Positions 28,639 to 37,670 of a DNA stretch of 64,000 bases are shown one piece after another. The notes beneath the pieces were generated by a model, which saw only the letters and a program-made list of their open reading frames with translations, was not told where the DNA came from and did no database searches. Within the stretch, counting starts at the first letter, position 1. Each line of letters starts with the position of its first letter. The position numbers and the translations under genes are program-made. This DNA is from an uncultured Lachnospiraceae bacterium. Its GTDB lineage: Bacteria > Bacillota > Clostridia > Lachnospirales > Lachnospiraceae. The stretch is taken from assembly GCA_946182825.1 (NCBI GenBank), contig CAMGZH010000015.1, positions 1-64,000 of the forward strand, given 5' to 3'.

Positions 28639-31035
28639 ATGGGTACCAGATTTTCAATTCAAAAGAAAGTAATTACCTTTATCTCCGTTGTTATGCTGAT
28701 GACGGCTATCATTCTGGGCGGAATCGTCTATGCGGTGATCAGCCGTGCCCAGTCCTATGAGGTGGAGCTTGCCATTAAGGGACTTGCGGAGACAGAGGCG
28801 GCCAAGCTGAATCAGCGTTTTTTAAAAGTCGAAACTTCCGTTAACGATGTGACGGCTTTAGCGGAGAATGCTATTTCATCCCCGAAGGATGTGCAAGATC
28901 CGGTCAGGCGAAAGAAGATGACGAAGCAGATTCGGGAAGTGTTCTTCGCGATCATGAAGCAGAATGATCACGTGGTAGCCAATTACATGTCCTATGATCC
29001 GGACCTGATCCAAGGGAAAGACGGCTTTTTCTTCGTGTATGACGAGAACGATGAGCTTAAGGAGAATCCCATCACCGACATCCGGAAGTATGAGGCCGAT
29101 GACCTTGAACATATTGGCTGGTATACCATTCCCAAGCAGAGTGGTAAGCCGGTCTGGCTGGATCCGTATTACAACCGGAATATTCAACGGTGGCTGATCT
29201 CCTATGTGGTTCCGTTTTACAAGGACGGGACGCTGATCGCAGTGATCGGAATGGACATTGACTTCAAGGAGCTTGTGGAAGATATCGAAACGTATCGATT
29301 CTACAAGCAGGGCAGGGCTTTCCTTAAGAACAGCGAAGGAAGTGTGCATTACCATTCATCTTTTTTTGAAAATGATCAGCACGGGGATGAGAGCGTAACT
29401 CCGGTGAATGCCCGGGAGTCCACCGACAATCTAAAGGTCTACATCAAGGATGGGATCTGGAAAGTGGGCTACTCCCATTCTCTGCTCAACGGAATGCAGC
29501 TGTTCCTTACGGATACCTATAACGAGCTGTATTACGAGAGGCACGTAGTCCTGCTTATTGTGATCGTGGCGACGGTACTTGTTGCCATTGTCCTGTCCTT
29601 TATTATGTCAGGTTACACCGGTCGCCTGATGAAGCCGGTTATGAAGCTGACATCAGCGGTGAAGGAGATCGAACAGCGGAATTATAATGTGGAGGTACCG
29701 GAAGAGGGCGAAGGTGAGATCCGGGAGCTGACGAGAGGTGTCGGCATTATGGCGGCGGCTCTTCGAAGGCAGCATATGCTCACGGAGAATGAGCTGATGG
29801 AGCGGAACCGCATGCTGGAGATCGCCATTAAAGATGCCAACCGGGCCAACGCTGCCAAGTCAGAATTCCTGTCTCAGATGAGTCATGATCTGCGTACACC
29901 GATGAATGCCATCATTGGCATGTGCGTGATCGCACAGGACAACACGGAGAACAGGGACAAGGTCGTGGATTGCCTGCGTAAGATCTATTCCTCCAGCAAT
30001 TATATGCTTTCTTTGATCAATGATATTTTAGACATGAGCCAGATCGAAAGCGGTAAGCTGACCTACAAGGAGAGCGAGTTCAACCTTCCGGGGCTGATCG
30101 ATAAGGCACTTCTTGTGATCTCCTCCCAGGTCAGGAGCCGCAAGCACGATGTACAGCAGGATCTTACGGGACTTTTCCACGAGAATGTCATTGTGGATGG
30201 CCTGCGGCTACAGCAGGTGCTGGTGAATATTTTATCCAATGCGGTGAAATATACCGAAGCAGGCGGCAGCATTAAGATCTGTGTGCAGGAACAGGTACAG
30301 GATGAGGACCACAGCCACTATACCTTTACTGTGACGGATAACGGCATCGGTATGTCGGAGGAGTTCCTGACCCAGATCTTTCATCCCTTTACCAGAGAGA
30401 AGGATGAACATCAGACCGAGGTCAAGGGAACCGGTCTTGGCATGGCGATCACCAAAGCCATCATAGAGCATATGGGCGGAACCATCCGGATCAGCAGTAA
30501 GCTTGGGGAGGGTTCTACGGTTACCATCGGCATTGACCTGAAGACACTGCAGCGTTCAACGATACAGGAGACAGGAGACACGGAGAAAGCGAAGGATGGG
30601 CTGCAGCAGGGAATCAAAGATCTGCAGTTGACGGGAGTCCGCTTCCTGGTGGTGGATGATATGATCATCAATCAGGAGATCGCAGCAGGACTTCTGGAGA
30701 TGACAGGAGCCGTGGTGGAAAAGGCCGACAACGGACGGGAAGCGGTGGAGAAGGTGGCATCCAACCCACCGGGCTGGTACGACGTGATCCTGATGGATAT
30801 TCGTATGCCGATCATGGATGGCTACCAGGCGACCCGGGCGATCCGGGAAATGGATTCCGATTATGCCCGTAACCTCCCGATCTTCGCCACCAGTGCAAAT
30901 GCTTTTGAAGAGGACATTCTTCAGTCCAAAGAAGCCGGAATGAATGAACATATTACGAAGCCCATTGATGTGGAACATTTACGGAATATTCTGAAGATGT
31001 ACCTGTCAGGAAAGGAGAGGCCAGATGACCATTGA
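28639..31035 (+). CDS. Hybrid sensor histidine kinase (extracellular Cache-HAMP-HisKA-HATPase-REC)
   Basis: 798-residue membrane kinase. N-terminal helix (about 12-34), extracellular double-Cache-like sensor (about 40-300), second helix (about 302-328), HAMP, HisKA with phospho-His in FLSQMSHDLRTPMNAIIG (near residue 416), ATPase domain (N box LVNILSNAVKYT; DNGIGMSEEF; GTGLGMAI), and receiver with phospho-Asp in VILMDIRMP (near 720). It lies between the EAL-receiver gene and an Hpt gene, forming a three-step phosphorelay. The stop overlaps the Hpt start by 11 nt, suggesting coupling. Cache domains typically sense small molecules; the ligand is unknown. Confidence 0.92.
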   Translation: MGTRFSIQKKVITFISVVMLMTAIILGGIVYAVISRAQSYEVELAIKGLAETEAAKLNQRFLKVETSVNDVTALAENAISSPKDVQDPVRRKKMTKQIREVFFAIMKQNDHVVANYMSYDPDLIQGKDGFFFVYDENDELKENPITDIRKYEADDLEHIGWYTIPKQSGKPVWLDPYYNRNIQRWLISYVVPFYKDGTLIAVIGMDIDFKELVEDIETYRFYKQGRAFLKNSEGSVHYHSSFFENDQHGDESVTPVNARESTDNLKVYIKDGIWKVGYSHSLLNGMQLFLTDTYNELYYERHVVLLIVIVATVLVAIVLSFIMSGYTGRLMKPVMKLTSAVKEIEQRNYNVEVPEEGEGEIRELTRGVGIMAAALRRQHMLTENELMERNRMLEIAIKDANRANAAKSEFLSQMSHDLRTPMNAIIGMCVIAQDNTENRDKVVDCLRKIYSSSNYMLSLINDILDMSQIESGKLTYKESEFNLPGLIDKALLVISSQVRSRKHDVQQDLTGLFHENVIVDGLRLQQVLVNILSNAVKYTEAGGSIKICVQEQVQDEDHSHYTFTVTDNGIGMSEEFLTQIFHPFTREKDEHQTEVKGTGLGMAITKAIIEHMGGTIRISSKLGEGSTVTIGIDLKTLQRSTIQETGDTEKAKDGLQQGIKDLQLTGVRFLVVDDMIINQEIAAGLLEMTGAVVEKADNGREAVEKVASNPPGWYDVILMDIRMPIMDGYQATRAIREMDSDYARNLPIFATSANAFEEDILQSKEAGMNEHITKPIDVEHLRNILKMYLSGKERPDDH

Positions 31036-31369
31036 TAATTTAAAAGCTTTCGGAGCCGACACGGAATTGGGACTTGCGCGATGTGTGGGGAACGAAGGCC
31101 TCTACTTTAAACTGATCCGGATGATTCTGACGGATGGGAATTTTTCATCCCTGGGGAAGGCATTGGAAGAGAAGGATCTGCCCAGGGCATTTGAATGTGC
31201 CCATGCCCTGAAGGGTACCGTGGGCAACCTTGCGTTGGATCCTCTCTATGATGAGATCTGTGTGATCGTAGAACCGCTTCGAAGAAATGAGACGGATTTT
31301 GCATATGCCGGTCAGTACGACCGTATCATGTCGCAACTGCACCGGCTGCAGGAACTGGCCGGATCATGA
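31025..31369 (+). CDS. Hpt phosphotransfer protein
   Basis: 114-residue histidine phosphotransfer protein, all helical, with the phospho-His in CAHALKGTVGNLAL (His 60). It would carry the phosphate from the hybrid kinase's receiver to another receiver, most simply that of the EAL protein in the same operon. It begins inside the last codons of the kinase gene (11-nt overlap in another frame). Its stop overlaps by a few bases the stop of the convergent YicG-like gene, so the two transcripts meet tail to tail without an obvious terminator. Confidence 0.9.
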   Translation: MTIDNLKAFGADTELGLARCVGNEGLYFKLIRMILTDGNFSSLGKALEEKDLPRAFECAHALKGTVGNLALDPLYDEICVIVEPLRRNETDFAYAGQYDRIMSQLHRLQELAGS

Positions 31370-32035
31370 AGCCGGGACTCTGGGGAGATTCCATTTGTAG
31401 TGGGCTGCCAGATACCGGATCACAAGAATTAAGAGAAAGCTTACAGCCTGAGCTTTCCGGTCAGAGATCACAATGGGCAGGAATGCTGCCGCGAAGGCTC
31501 CGGCCAGGGAAGCAACAGCATAAATGTGGCGAACGAAGATATATGGTTTTTGTGCAGCAAAAATATCCCGAAGCATACCGCCGCCTACCCCTGTGATCAC
31601 CCCAAGGAAGATCCCGAGGTAGGCGTTTGTGTTGTTTGGAGCCGGTAACTGACGACCGGCGAAAACACCGTCAACGGTAAAGGCGGCAAGGCCAAGGGAA
31701 TCCGTGATCAGAAGCAGCTTCTGGTAGGATGCGGAAAGCTTGGCCTTTTTCTGTGGAGAGGTAAAGTTCTGATGTTTCCTTATCCAGAGTACGATCAAAA
31801 AGACCACGATGGCGGTTATAAACGATAAGATCATATAGATGGGATCCCGGAAGACCATGGGGGGAATGCTGCCGATGGTCAGATCCCGGATGAAGCCGCC
31901 GCCGGTTGCGGTAACCAGTGCAAGGATCATGATTCCAAACAGATCCATTTCCTTTTCGATGGCGACCATTGCGCCGGATACGGCAAATGCTATGGTTCCA
32001 ACAAAATCCATGATGTATATAATTTCAAATGTCAT
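31364..32035 (-). CDS. YicG/TRIC-like membrane protein (UPF0126 family)
   Basis: 223-residue membrane protein with seven hydrophobic segments and two internal repeats, each with the glycine-rich family signature: GIMILALVTATGGGFIRDL near the start (residues 34-52) and GIFLGVITGVGGGMLRDI (about 141-158). Bacterial homologues of the trimeric intracellular cation channel fold share this layout and are thought to pass monovalent cations; some annotations suggest glycine uptake. Single gene on the minus strand; ATG is preceded by a GGAAG site. A dyad lies in its upstream region. Confidence 0.87.
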   Translation of the reverse strand: MTFEIIYIMDFVGTIAFAVSGAMVAIEKEMDLFGIMILALVTATGGGFIRDLTIGSIPPMVFRDPIYMILSFITAIVVFLIVLWIRKHQNFTSPQKKAKLSASYQKLLLITDSLGLAAFTVDGVFAGRQLPAPNNTNAYLGIFLGVITGVGGGMLRDIFAAQKPYIFVRHIYAVASLAGAFAAAFLPIVISDRKAQAVSFLLILVIRYLAAHYKWNLPRVPAS

Positions 32036-32062
32036 TTCGCTTCCATTCCTTTATCCTTTATT

Positions 32063-32083
32063 GGTTCAGATCAGATCCGAACC
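32063..32083 (-). promoter_or_regulatory. 21-bp dyad upstream of the YicG-like gene
   Basis: GGTTCAGATC-a-GATCCGAACC is an inverted repeat with a single mismatch, 28-48 nt before the ATG of the minus-strand gene. It could be an operator or a leader hairpin. A firm promoter was not found. Confidence 0.4.
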
Positions 32084-32223
32084 GGTACGTATCCCTAATA
32101 CATTATCACAACCTTAGAAATAAGTCTAAAAAAGAGTTGCATGTACATCTAAAAAAAGCAACATGAATAACAAAAAATTATGATATGTAAAAAATCTCCC
32201 GGTGGCTAAAATGATGTTGGAGG

Positions 32224-32293
32224 GCAGAACCAGGAAGGGAAGGTTTCTGCACAGGGGGTAAAACAGAAAAGAAAGAGCATGTGTCGCCCCCTG
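32224..32293 (+). promoter_or_regulatory. Structured leader of the secreted amylase gene
   Basis: Two successive stems precede the ribosome site: GCAGAACC (32224-32231) with GGTTTCTGC (32242-32250), one bulge, and CAGGGGG (32252-32258) with CCCCCTG (32287-32293) around an A-rich 28-nt loop. A later GCAGA (32301-32305) could pair with the 3' arm of the first stem instead. There is no U tract. No known riboswitch, including the c-di-GMP classes, was recognised. The rest of the 32036-32324 gap is AT-rich without a clear gene. Confidence 0.4.
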
Positions 32294-32324
32294 AAACTTA
32301 GCAGAGTCGAAGGAGGCTTTTATT

Positions 32325-35300
32325 TTGAAAGGGGAAACAAGAAAAAGAAGGAACCGGATCCTTAGTCTGGTTCTGACACTGGCAATGCTGATCACATTAT
32401 TGCCGACAAGTCTTGCCACAGCGTGGGCGGAAAATGCTGCAGCAAATGTTTTTGCTGTTGCAGGAGAGGAAAGTCTGACCGGTTTAAGCTGGGAGCCAAA
32501 AGCGGCAGGCAACGAGAAGAATGTTTTTCAACAGAAGGAAGGAACGGATACCTATACCCTGACGTACCGGAATGTTAAACCGGGAACGTACCAGTTTAAG
32601 ATCCTGCAGGATCCGGATGTTTCTGGGTGGGATGGTACCAGATGGGTAACCGATACCCTTATGAATGCGGAAGACTCATCTTCCAACGATAAGCTTGAGA
32701 TAGCGGCACCGTCGGATGTGACCTTTACCCTGAATGCCACAGATTTGGAGCATAAGGTACAGGTTGAAACGAAGAAGGTCAAGATGCTCGTGTTTGACGG
32801 ACAACCGGCACAGATTAAAGCCGGAAGTTCCGTAGAATTAAAGGCAGAAGCATCCTATTATGACGGAGCGGCAGATACTCCTTCTCAGGTTCATGTGACC
32901 TATGGCGTTAAAAGCGGTCAGGAGAACGTTACCCTGGAGGGAAACAAGCTTTCTGTAGCCAAGGGATTTACGGGTCAACAGGTGGAGTTGACGGCAGCCT
33001 ATGGAGACTATGAGCAGGATGTCACCCTTCCGGTGGTTGCAAAGGAATATAATGTCACCTTCTACTTCTATAACAAAGACTGGGATATGACAGCCAATGC
33101 CAGTGATATCTATATCTTTGAGAATGGTGGCGGAAAGAATAACGAGGTTTCTCTGACAGAGACCTATCACGATGCGGAGAATGATATTACCTGGCTTAAG
33201 GGAAGTGTGAAGCTGACCTATGCCAAGTTGGGAATCATTGCCCGTAAGCAGGCCGGAAGCTGGGATGCCGGTCAGGATGGAAACCGCTATTTTAATCTGG
33301 CGGAAGATACAGATTCTGCCACCCTCTGGTATGTATTTGGTAAAACACCAACAGCAGAGAAGCCGGATCTGAGCAAGTTATCCTCCGGGGATCGCTATCT
33401 GGATTTTACCTATACCAATAAGGAAGCGGTAGCGCCACAGTTCTACAGCTGGACCATCAATGATACCGGACTTAAGCCAATGACGAAGACAGCGGATGGG
33501 AACTGGAATATCCGTGTCAAGGTACCGGAAGGCATTACCACGATCTCTTATGTTCTGGCGTTAGACACCAGTGGAAGTGACTGGGTAAAGGATGGCGGGG
33601 ATCATGCCATTACCATGCCGGAAGATCAGAATCTGGTATTTGTAACCATGGATCCAAAGGAAGAGCCGAAGCTGACGGTTCCGTATAACACGGGATGTGA
33701 GATCTCACCAAAAGAGGGCAAGGTACATTATTACTATCGCGATGATGATGCACTGATTGCCGGTGAAGGTCAGCCGGATCAGGTCAGGATCGAGACAAAG
33801 GACGCAAACGGGGAATGTCATACCCATGAAATGACATATGTGGAAAAGAACAAAAGATTTGAGGATACAGAAGATCTGACATCCGGTCGCACCTACTATC
33901 GTTACCTTGTCAAGACCGGGGATAATAAAGAGGTTAAGACGGATGTCTTCAATAAGAATGTGACAGAGGATGAGACCTATTCCTACTACGATTATGTAAA
34001 GCTTTCTGCGACAATTACTGCAAAAGCGGATAAGGGAAGCATTAACTCCAACACCAACGATGTTGTACGTATCACGGTGGATCAGGACAAGCGTTCCGGT
34101 GATCCGGATTTTCAGATCACCAAAATGAGCATTGATACAACGGCCATTGGTGGTGGTGTTCGTACCATCGATCCGGACAACAAGGCCATTACCATTGCAT
34201 GTGGAACCGAAGTTGCACCCGGAACCTATCGTCTCCCGGTGAAGGTCTGCGACCAGTACAACAATGAATATGAGACAGAGGCCAAAGAGACGGTTACCGT
34301 CCGTGAGAAAAAGAACAAGGATGACTTTGACTGGGATGAGGCATCCATCTACTTTATGGTAACCGACCGTTTCTTTGACGGAGACAGTAGCAACAATGCG
34401 GCGAACGACCGCTTCCTGTCCGATGAGGACAAGGCAAAGGGCATTACCACCGCAGGCAACAATCCGGGACTTTATCACGGAGGAGATTTTGCAGGTATCA
34501 CCCAGAAGCTGGATTACCTGAAGGATCTTGGCATCAATACCATCTGGATCACTCCGATCGTAGAGAACATTCCGGGTGTGACAGTCAGCGGAACCGGTAA
34601 GGAGGATGTTCCGTACAATGCAGCCTTCCATGGATACTGGGCAAGTGATTTTACAAAGCTTAACCCGGCACTTGGAACAGAAGAGGACTTCCGTCAGATG
34701 ATTAGCGAAGCCCATGCCAAGGGCATCCGTATCATGGTAGATATTGTTGTGAACCATTCCGGATACGGTGTAGAGGACAACTTCACCAATATGCTTCGTC
34801 AGGGAGATGATATTGTAGAAGGGGATGCTCAGAAGTCATCCCTTTCCAATCTTCCGGACTTCAAGACAGAGGATCCGGCGGTTCGTGAACAGTTGGTTAC
34901 CTGGCAGACAGATTGGATGAAGAGGTTCGACATCGACTATTATCGTGTGGATACCGTTAAGCATGTGGATGTAGCAACCTGGCAGGCACTGAAAAATTCT
35001 GTAACCGATGTGAATCCGGACTTCAAGATGATTGGAGAATACTCCGGAGCGGGCGCTGCTTTCCATGGAGATACCCTGGGAAATGGTGCAATGGACTCTG
35101 ATCTTGATTTTGATTTTAACGATTGGGCAACAGAGTTTGTTCAGGGCAAGATCAGCAGCACCGAGGAGAAGTTGACCGGAAGAAACCGTCTTTTAAATAA
35201 CACATTTATGACAGGCCAGTTCCTTGGCAGCCATGATGAGGATGGATTTAAGTATAAGCTGGAAGAGGAAAAGAACCTTTCTCAGCAGGAGGCGGATGCA

Positions 35301-36209
35301 GCCGCTCTGGTGGCAGCAACCCTTCAGATCACAGCCAAGGGTCAGCCGGTGATCTACTACGGTGAAGAACTTGGACAGACCGGTGCCAACAATTATCCGT
35401 ACCAGACGAACCGTTATGACTTTGCATGGGATAAGGTAGAGGGCAATCCGGTTCTTGCACACTACAAGAAGCTGCTTGCCATCCGTAAGGCAAACATCGA
35501 TGTTTTCGCAAGAGGAAGCCGTACAACCATTGAGGCTAATGATGATAAGGGTACGGATGTATTCAAGCGAAGCTATCAGGGTCAGGAGCTCTATACGGTC
35601 ATCAACACAAAGGAACAGCAGGAGGTTTGTGTTACAGGACTTGCTGCAGGGGCAACCTATACCGATCTGTATTCCGGAAAAGACTATGTTGCAGACGCTA
35701 CCGGACAGGTAAAAGTCGTTGCACCGGCTGCCGCAGAGGGCGGTACTGTGATCCTGAAGAAGACCGCATCCGGTCAGAGTGCTTCCGGCGGATCCACCGG
35801 TTCCGGCAGCAGCACTTTCCCACCGGCTGTTACAGATCCGGAGAAGAAGGATCCTGAACAGAACAAGGACAACGATCAGAAGGAAGAGCCAAAGACACCT
35901 TCCAAGGATAACGGAGAGAGCAAGGATTCCAAGAAGAATAACACCAAGAAGAACGCGCTTGTCAAAGAGGGCAAGACCACATACTACGTTGGCAAGGACG
36001 GAAAGGTCGTCAAGAATTCTGTTGTCAAGGTAAAGGGCAAGACCTACGTTACCGATCAGAAGGGTCGCGTAATCAAAAACAAGTGGGTTAAAAGAAACGG
36101 CAAGAAGTACTATTGTGACAGCACAGGAAAGGTGACGAAGATCAAAAAGATTAAAAAAACCACAAAGGTCAAGAAGACAAAGAAAAGCAGTAAAAAGAGC
36201 AAGAGGTAA
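32325..36209 (+). CDS. Secreted multidomain GH13 alpha-amylase/pullulanase-type enzyme with wall-binding repeats
   Basis: 1294-residue starch-degrading enzyme. Signal peptide about 1-36 (basic start, hydrophobic core, AWA). Several beta-rich starch-binding or Ig-like modules follow (about 40-660; the first has the NVKPGTYQFKI pattern of pullulanase X25-type modules). The GH13 barrel spans about 675-1090: IRIMVDIVVNHSG, nucleophile Asp in YYRVDTVKHVD (near 872), acid/base Glu in KMIGEYSG (near 905), and Asp in FLGSHDEDGF (near 971). After a beta domain come a Pro/Lys linker and about three short repeats of the choline/glucan-binding type (GKTTYYVGKDGKVVKN), ending in a very basic tail. The TTG start follows AAGGAGG with 8 nt spacing. 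No LPXTG motif. It is probably held on the wall by the repeats. Confidence 0.9.
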   Translation: MKGETRKRRNRILSLVLTLAMLITLLPTSLATAWAENAAANVFAVAGEESLTGLSWEPKAAGNEKNVFQQKEGTDTYTLTYRNVKPGTYQFKILQDPDVSGWDGTRWVTDTLMNAEDSSSNDKLEIAAPSDVTFTLNATDLEHKVQVETKKVKMLVFDGQPAQIKAGSSVELKAEASYYDGAADTPSQVHVTYGVKSGQENVTLEGNKLSVAKGFTGQQVELTAAYGDYEQDVTLPVVAKEYNVTFYFYNKDWDMTANASDIYIFENGGGKNNEVSLTETYHDAENDITWLKGSVKLTYAKLGIIARKQAGSWDAGQDGNRYFNLAEDTDSATLWYVFGKTPTAEKPDLSKLSSGDRYLDFTYTNKEAVAPQFYSWTINDTGLKPMTKTADGNWNIRVKVPEGITTISYVLALDTSGSDWVKDGGDHAITMPEDQNLVFVTMDPKEEPKLTVPYNTGCEISPKEGKVHYYYRDDDALIAGEGQPDQVRIETKDANGECHTHEMTYVEKNKRFEDTEDLTSGRTYYRYLVKTGDNKEVKTDVFNKNVTEDETYSYYDYVKLSATITAKADKGSINSNTNDVVRITVDQDKRSGDPDFQITKMSIDTTAIGGGVRTIDPDNKAITIACGTEVAPGTYRLPVKVCDQYNNEYETEAKETVTVREKKNKDDFDWDEASIYFMVTDRFFDGDSSNNAANDRFLSDEDKAKGITTAGNNPGLYHGGDFAGITQKLDYLKDLGINTIWITPIVENIPGVTVSGTGKEDVPYNAAFHGYWASDFTKLNPALGTEEDFRQMISEAHAKGIRIMVDIVVNHSGYGVEDNFTNMLRQGDDIVEGDAQKSSLSNLPDFKTEDPAVREQLVTWQTDWMKRFDIDYYRVDTVKHVDVATWQALKNSVTDVNPDFKMIGEYSGAGAAFHGDTLGNGAMDSDLDFDFNDWATEFVQGKISSTEEKLTGRNRLLNNTFMTGQFLGSHDEDGFKYKLEEEKNLSQQEADAAALVAATLQITAKGQPVIYYGEELGQTGANNYPYQTNRYDFAWDKVEGNPVLAHYKKLLAIRKANIDVFARGSRTTIEANDDKGTDVFKRSYQGQELYTVINTKEQQEVCVTGLAAGATYTDLYSGKDYVADATGQVKVVAPAAAEGGTVILKKTASGQSASGGSTGSGSSTFPPAVTDPEKKDPEQNKDNDQKEEPKTPSKDNGESKDSKKNNTKKNALVKEGKTTYYVGKDGKVVKNSVVKVKGKTYVTDQKGRVIKNKWVKRNGKKYYCDSTGKVTKIKKIKKTTKVKKTKKSSKKSKR

Positions 36210-36225
36210 TCATATTTTGCAAAAA

Positions 36226-36243
36226 ATCCTTCCCGGGAAGGAT
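36226..36243. repeat. Perfect 18-bp palindrome after the amylase gene
   Basis: ATCCTTCCCGGGAAGGAT reads the same on both strands, 17 nt after the amylase stop and before the true terminator. It has no loop and no T run, so it may be a protein site or a cruciform/RNA stem. Confidence 0.55.
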
Positions 36244-36260
36244 AGGATATGAAATTAGAC

Positions 36261-36290
36261 AAAAAAGCAGGCCATTTGACCTGCTTTTTT
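36261..36290. terminator. Intrinsic terminator after the amylase gene
   Basis: AAAAAAGCAGG pairs with CCTGCTTTTTT around an 8-base loop; the A and T flanks allow termination from either side. The stretch 36291-36352 before the next gene shows no clear promoter. Confidence 0.9.
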
Positions 36291-36352
36291 GCGTGAAAGT
36301 ATGACAGCAGAGAATTCCTGTGGTATGCTAGGGTTATGAAAGGGGGTCATAT

Positions 36353-36955
36353 ATGCGTGCACTTGTGGTTAATTGTAGTCCGGTAAGCACCGGGGCAACA
36401 GCAGAGATCTGCAAGCTTGTTGCAAGGGAACTGGAGTCGGATCTGAAGGTAAGATCCATTTGCATTGATGCGTATGTGTTCGGCTTTTGCAAGGGGTGCA
36501 AGAGCTGTCTTGAAACGGGGGAATGTGTGCAAAAGGATGATGTTACCGAGATCATGGAAGAGTACGATAAGGCGGATATCATTGTGATGGTTTCCCCTTC
36601 CTACTGGGGGGATGTGCCGGGACAGTTCAAGTCCTTTATCGACCGTTGTACGCCATGGTGTAATACCCATGAGCCCCACGCATCCATTGCGTCGGGGAAG
36701 AAGGGATATGCCATTGCGCTTCGTGCAGGAGCCACCATGAAGGAATGTAACCGGATCATGGATACCATAGAACATTTCTATGGACATCTGGAGATCGAGA
36801 GCTGCGGAAGACTTGGTCTTTGCAAGGTGGAGGCCAAGAAGGATGTAGCCCTTCGAAGCGGAGAAATCTCAGCCTTTTGTCAGCGTATACTAGAGGAAAA
36901 TAACAAGTCCATCCAGCAGATCGAGGAACTTTTCGGAGACAGGACACCGGCCTGA
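36353..36955 (+). CDS. Flavodoxin-family NAD(P)H-dependent oxidoreductase with iron-sulfur-type cysteine motif
   Basis: 200-residue flavodoxin-like FMN reductase. The FMN loop is VVNCSPVSTGATAEI at the N terminus; the second binding stretch is VSPSYWGDVPGQFKSFIDR (about 83-101). Between them lies FCKGCKSCLETGEC (about 43-56), a CX2CX2CX5C pattern. This matches the compact cysteine motif of archaeal/clostridial iron-sulfur flavoproteins (Isf), which holds a 4Fe-4S cluster near FMN. It may therefore be an electron-transfer protein rather than a plain reductase. Start after AGGGGG. It is followed by a two-component operon with a 52-nt gap. Confidence 0.85.
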   Translation: MRALVVNCSPVSTGATAEICKLVARELESDLKVRSICIDAYVFGFCKGCKSCLETGECVQKDDVTEIMEEYDKADIIVMVSPSYWGDVPGQFKSFIDRCTPWCNTHEPHASIASGKKGYAIALRAGATMKECNRIMDTIEHFYGHLEIESCGRLGLCKVEAKKDVALRSGEISAFCQRILEENNKSIQQIEELFGDRTPA

Positions 36956-37007
36956 TCTTCGGCGGAGATCAACGCTCCGCGAAACTTACATTAGAGAAGG
37001 AAACAGC

Positions 37008-37670
37008 ATGACAGACATCATTATCGTTGAGGATAACTGGGAAATAGCCACGGTATTAAAGGATTTTTTGGAACAGAAACACTATCGGGTGACCGTGGCA
37101 TCTTCCGGAGAGGCGGCATTGGAGCACTTTGCCCTTCATGGCTGTAAGCTGTTTATTCTGGATCTTATGCTTCCGGGGATCGACGGCTTTCGGGTCTGCA
37201 CGAAGATCCGGGAGACCTCGAATGCCCACATCCTTATGGTCTCTGCCCGGGGCAGTAAGGAGGATAAGTTGCGGGGGCTTCTCACCGGGGCGGATGACTA
37301 TATTGAGAAGCCCTATGATGTGGATCTTCTTATGGCGAAGATCGATGGGATCTTTAAGCGCAAGTATGCGATCTCCCAGCTGAAGGATCAGGAGATCTGT
37401 CTGGATCTGGTAAAGGAGACCGTAACCGTAAAGGGGCAGATGGTAGAGATGACCTCTAAGGAATTTGCTCTTTTACGGCTTCTGATGGAGAACAAGGGGG
37501 TCAATCTGCAGAAGGATTATCTGTTCAACTCCATCTGGGGCAGCGACAGTGATTCCGAGCTTCAGACGTTGACGGTACATATCAAGTGGCTACGGGAGAA
37601 GATCGAAAAGGATCCGAAGAACCCAAAACATATCATCACACAATGGGGTAAGGGATATCGTTATGAATAA
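37008..37670 (+). CDS. OmpR-family response regulator
   Basis: 220-residue transcription regulator. Receiver domain (1-120) with EDNW acidic pair, phospho-Asp in LFILDLMLPG (near 52) and Lys in YIEKPYDVDLL; winged-helix output domain (about 130-220; EMTSKEFALLRLLMENKG, TLTVHIKWLREKI, QWGKGYRYE). It overlaps the kinase gene by 8 nt, so the pair is coupled. Placed ahead of an FtsX-type ABC exporter, a layout like the BceRS/VanRS-type antimicrobial peptide resistance modules; the stimulus is inferred, not shown. Confidence 0.93.
   Translation: MTDIIIVEDNWEIATVLKDFLEQKHYRVTVASSGEAALEHFALHGCKLFILDLMLPGIDGFRVCTKIRETSNAHILMVSARGSKEDKLRGLLTGADDYIEKPYDVDLLMAKIDGIFKRKYAISQLKDQEICLDLVKETVTVKGQMVEMTSKEFALLRLLMENKGVNLQKDYLFNSIWGSDSDSELQTLTVHIKWLREKIEKDPKNPKHIITQWGKGYRYE

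Noticed and set aside
32105..32324. c-di-GMP riboswitch before the amylase gene
   Set aside because: Looked for because of the many GGDEF/EAL genes, but the GCAAACC and GGGACGCAAAGC-type conserved segments are absent.
33705..34757. 350-codon minus-strand frame
   Set aside because: Antisense shadow within the amylase gene, no family match.
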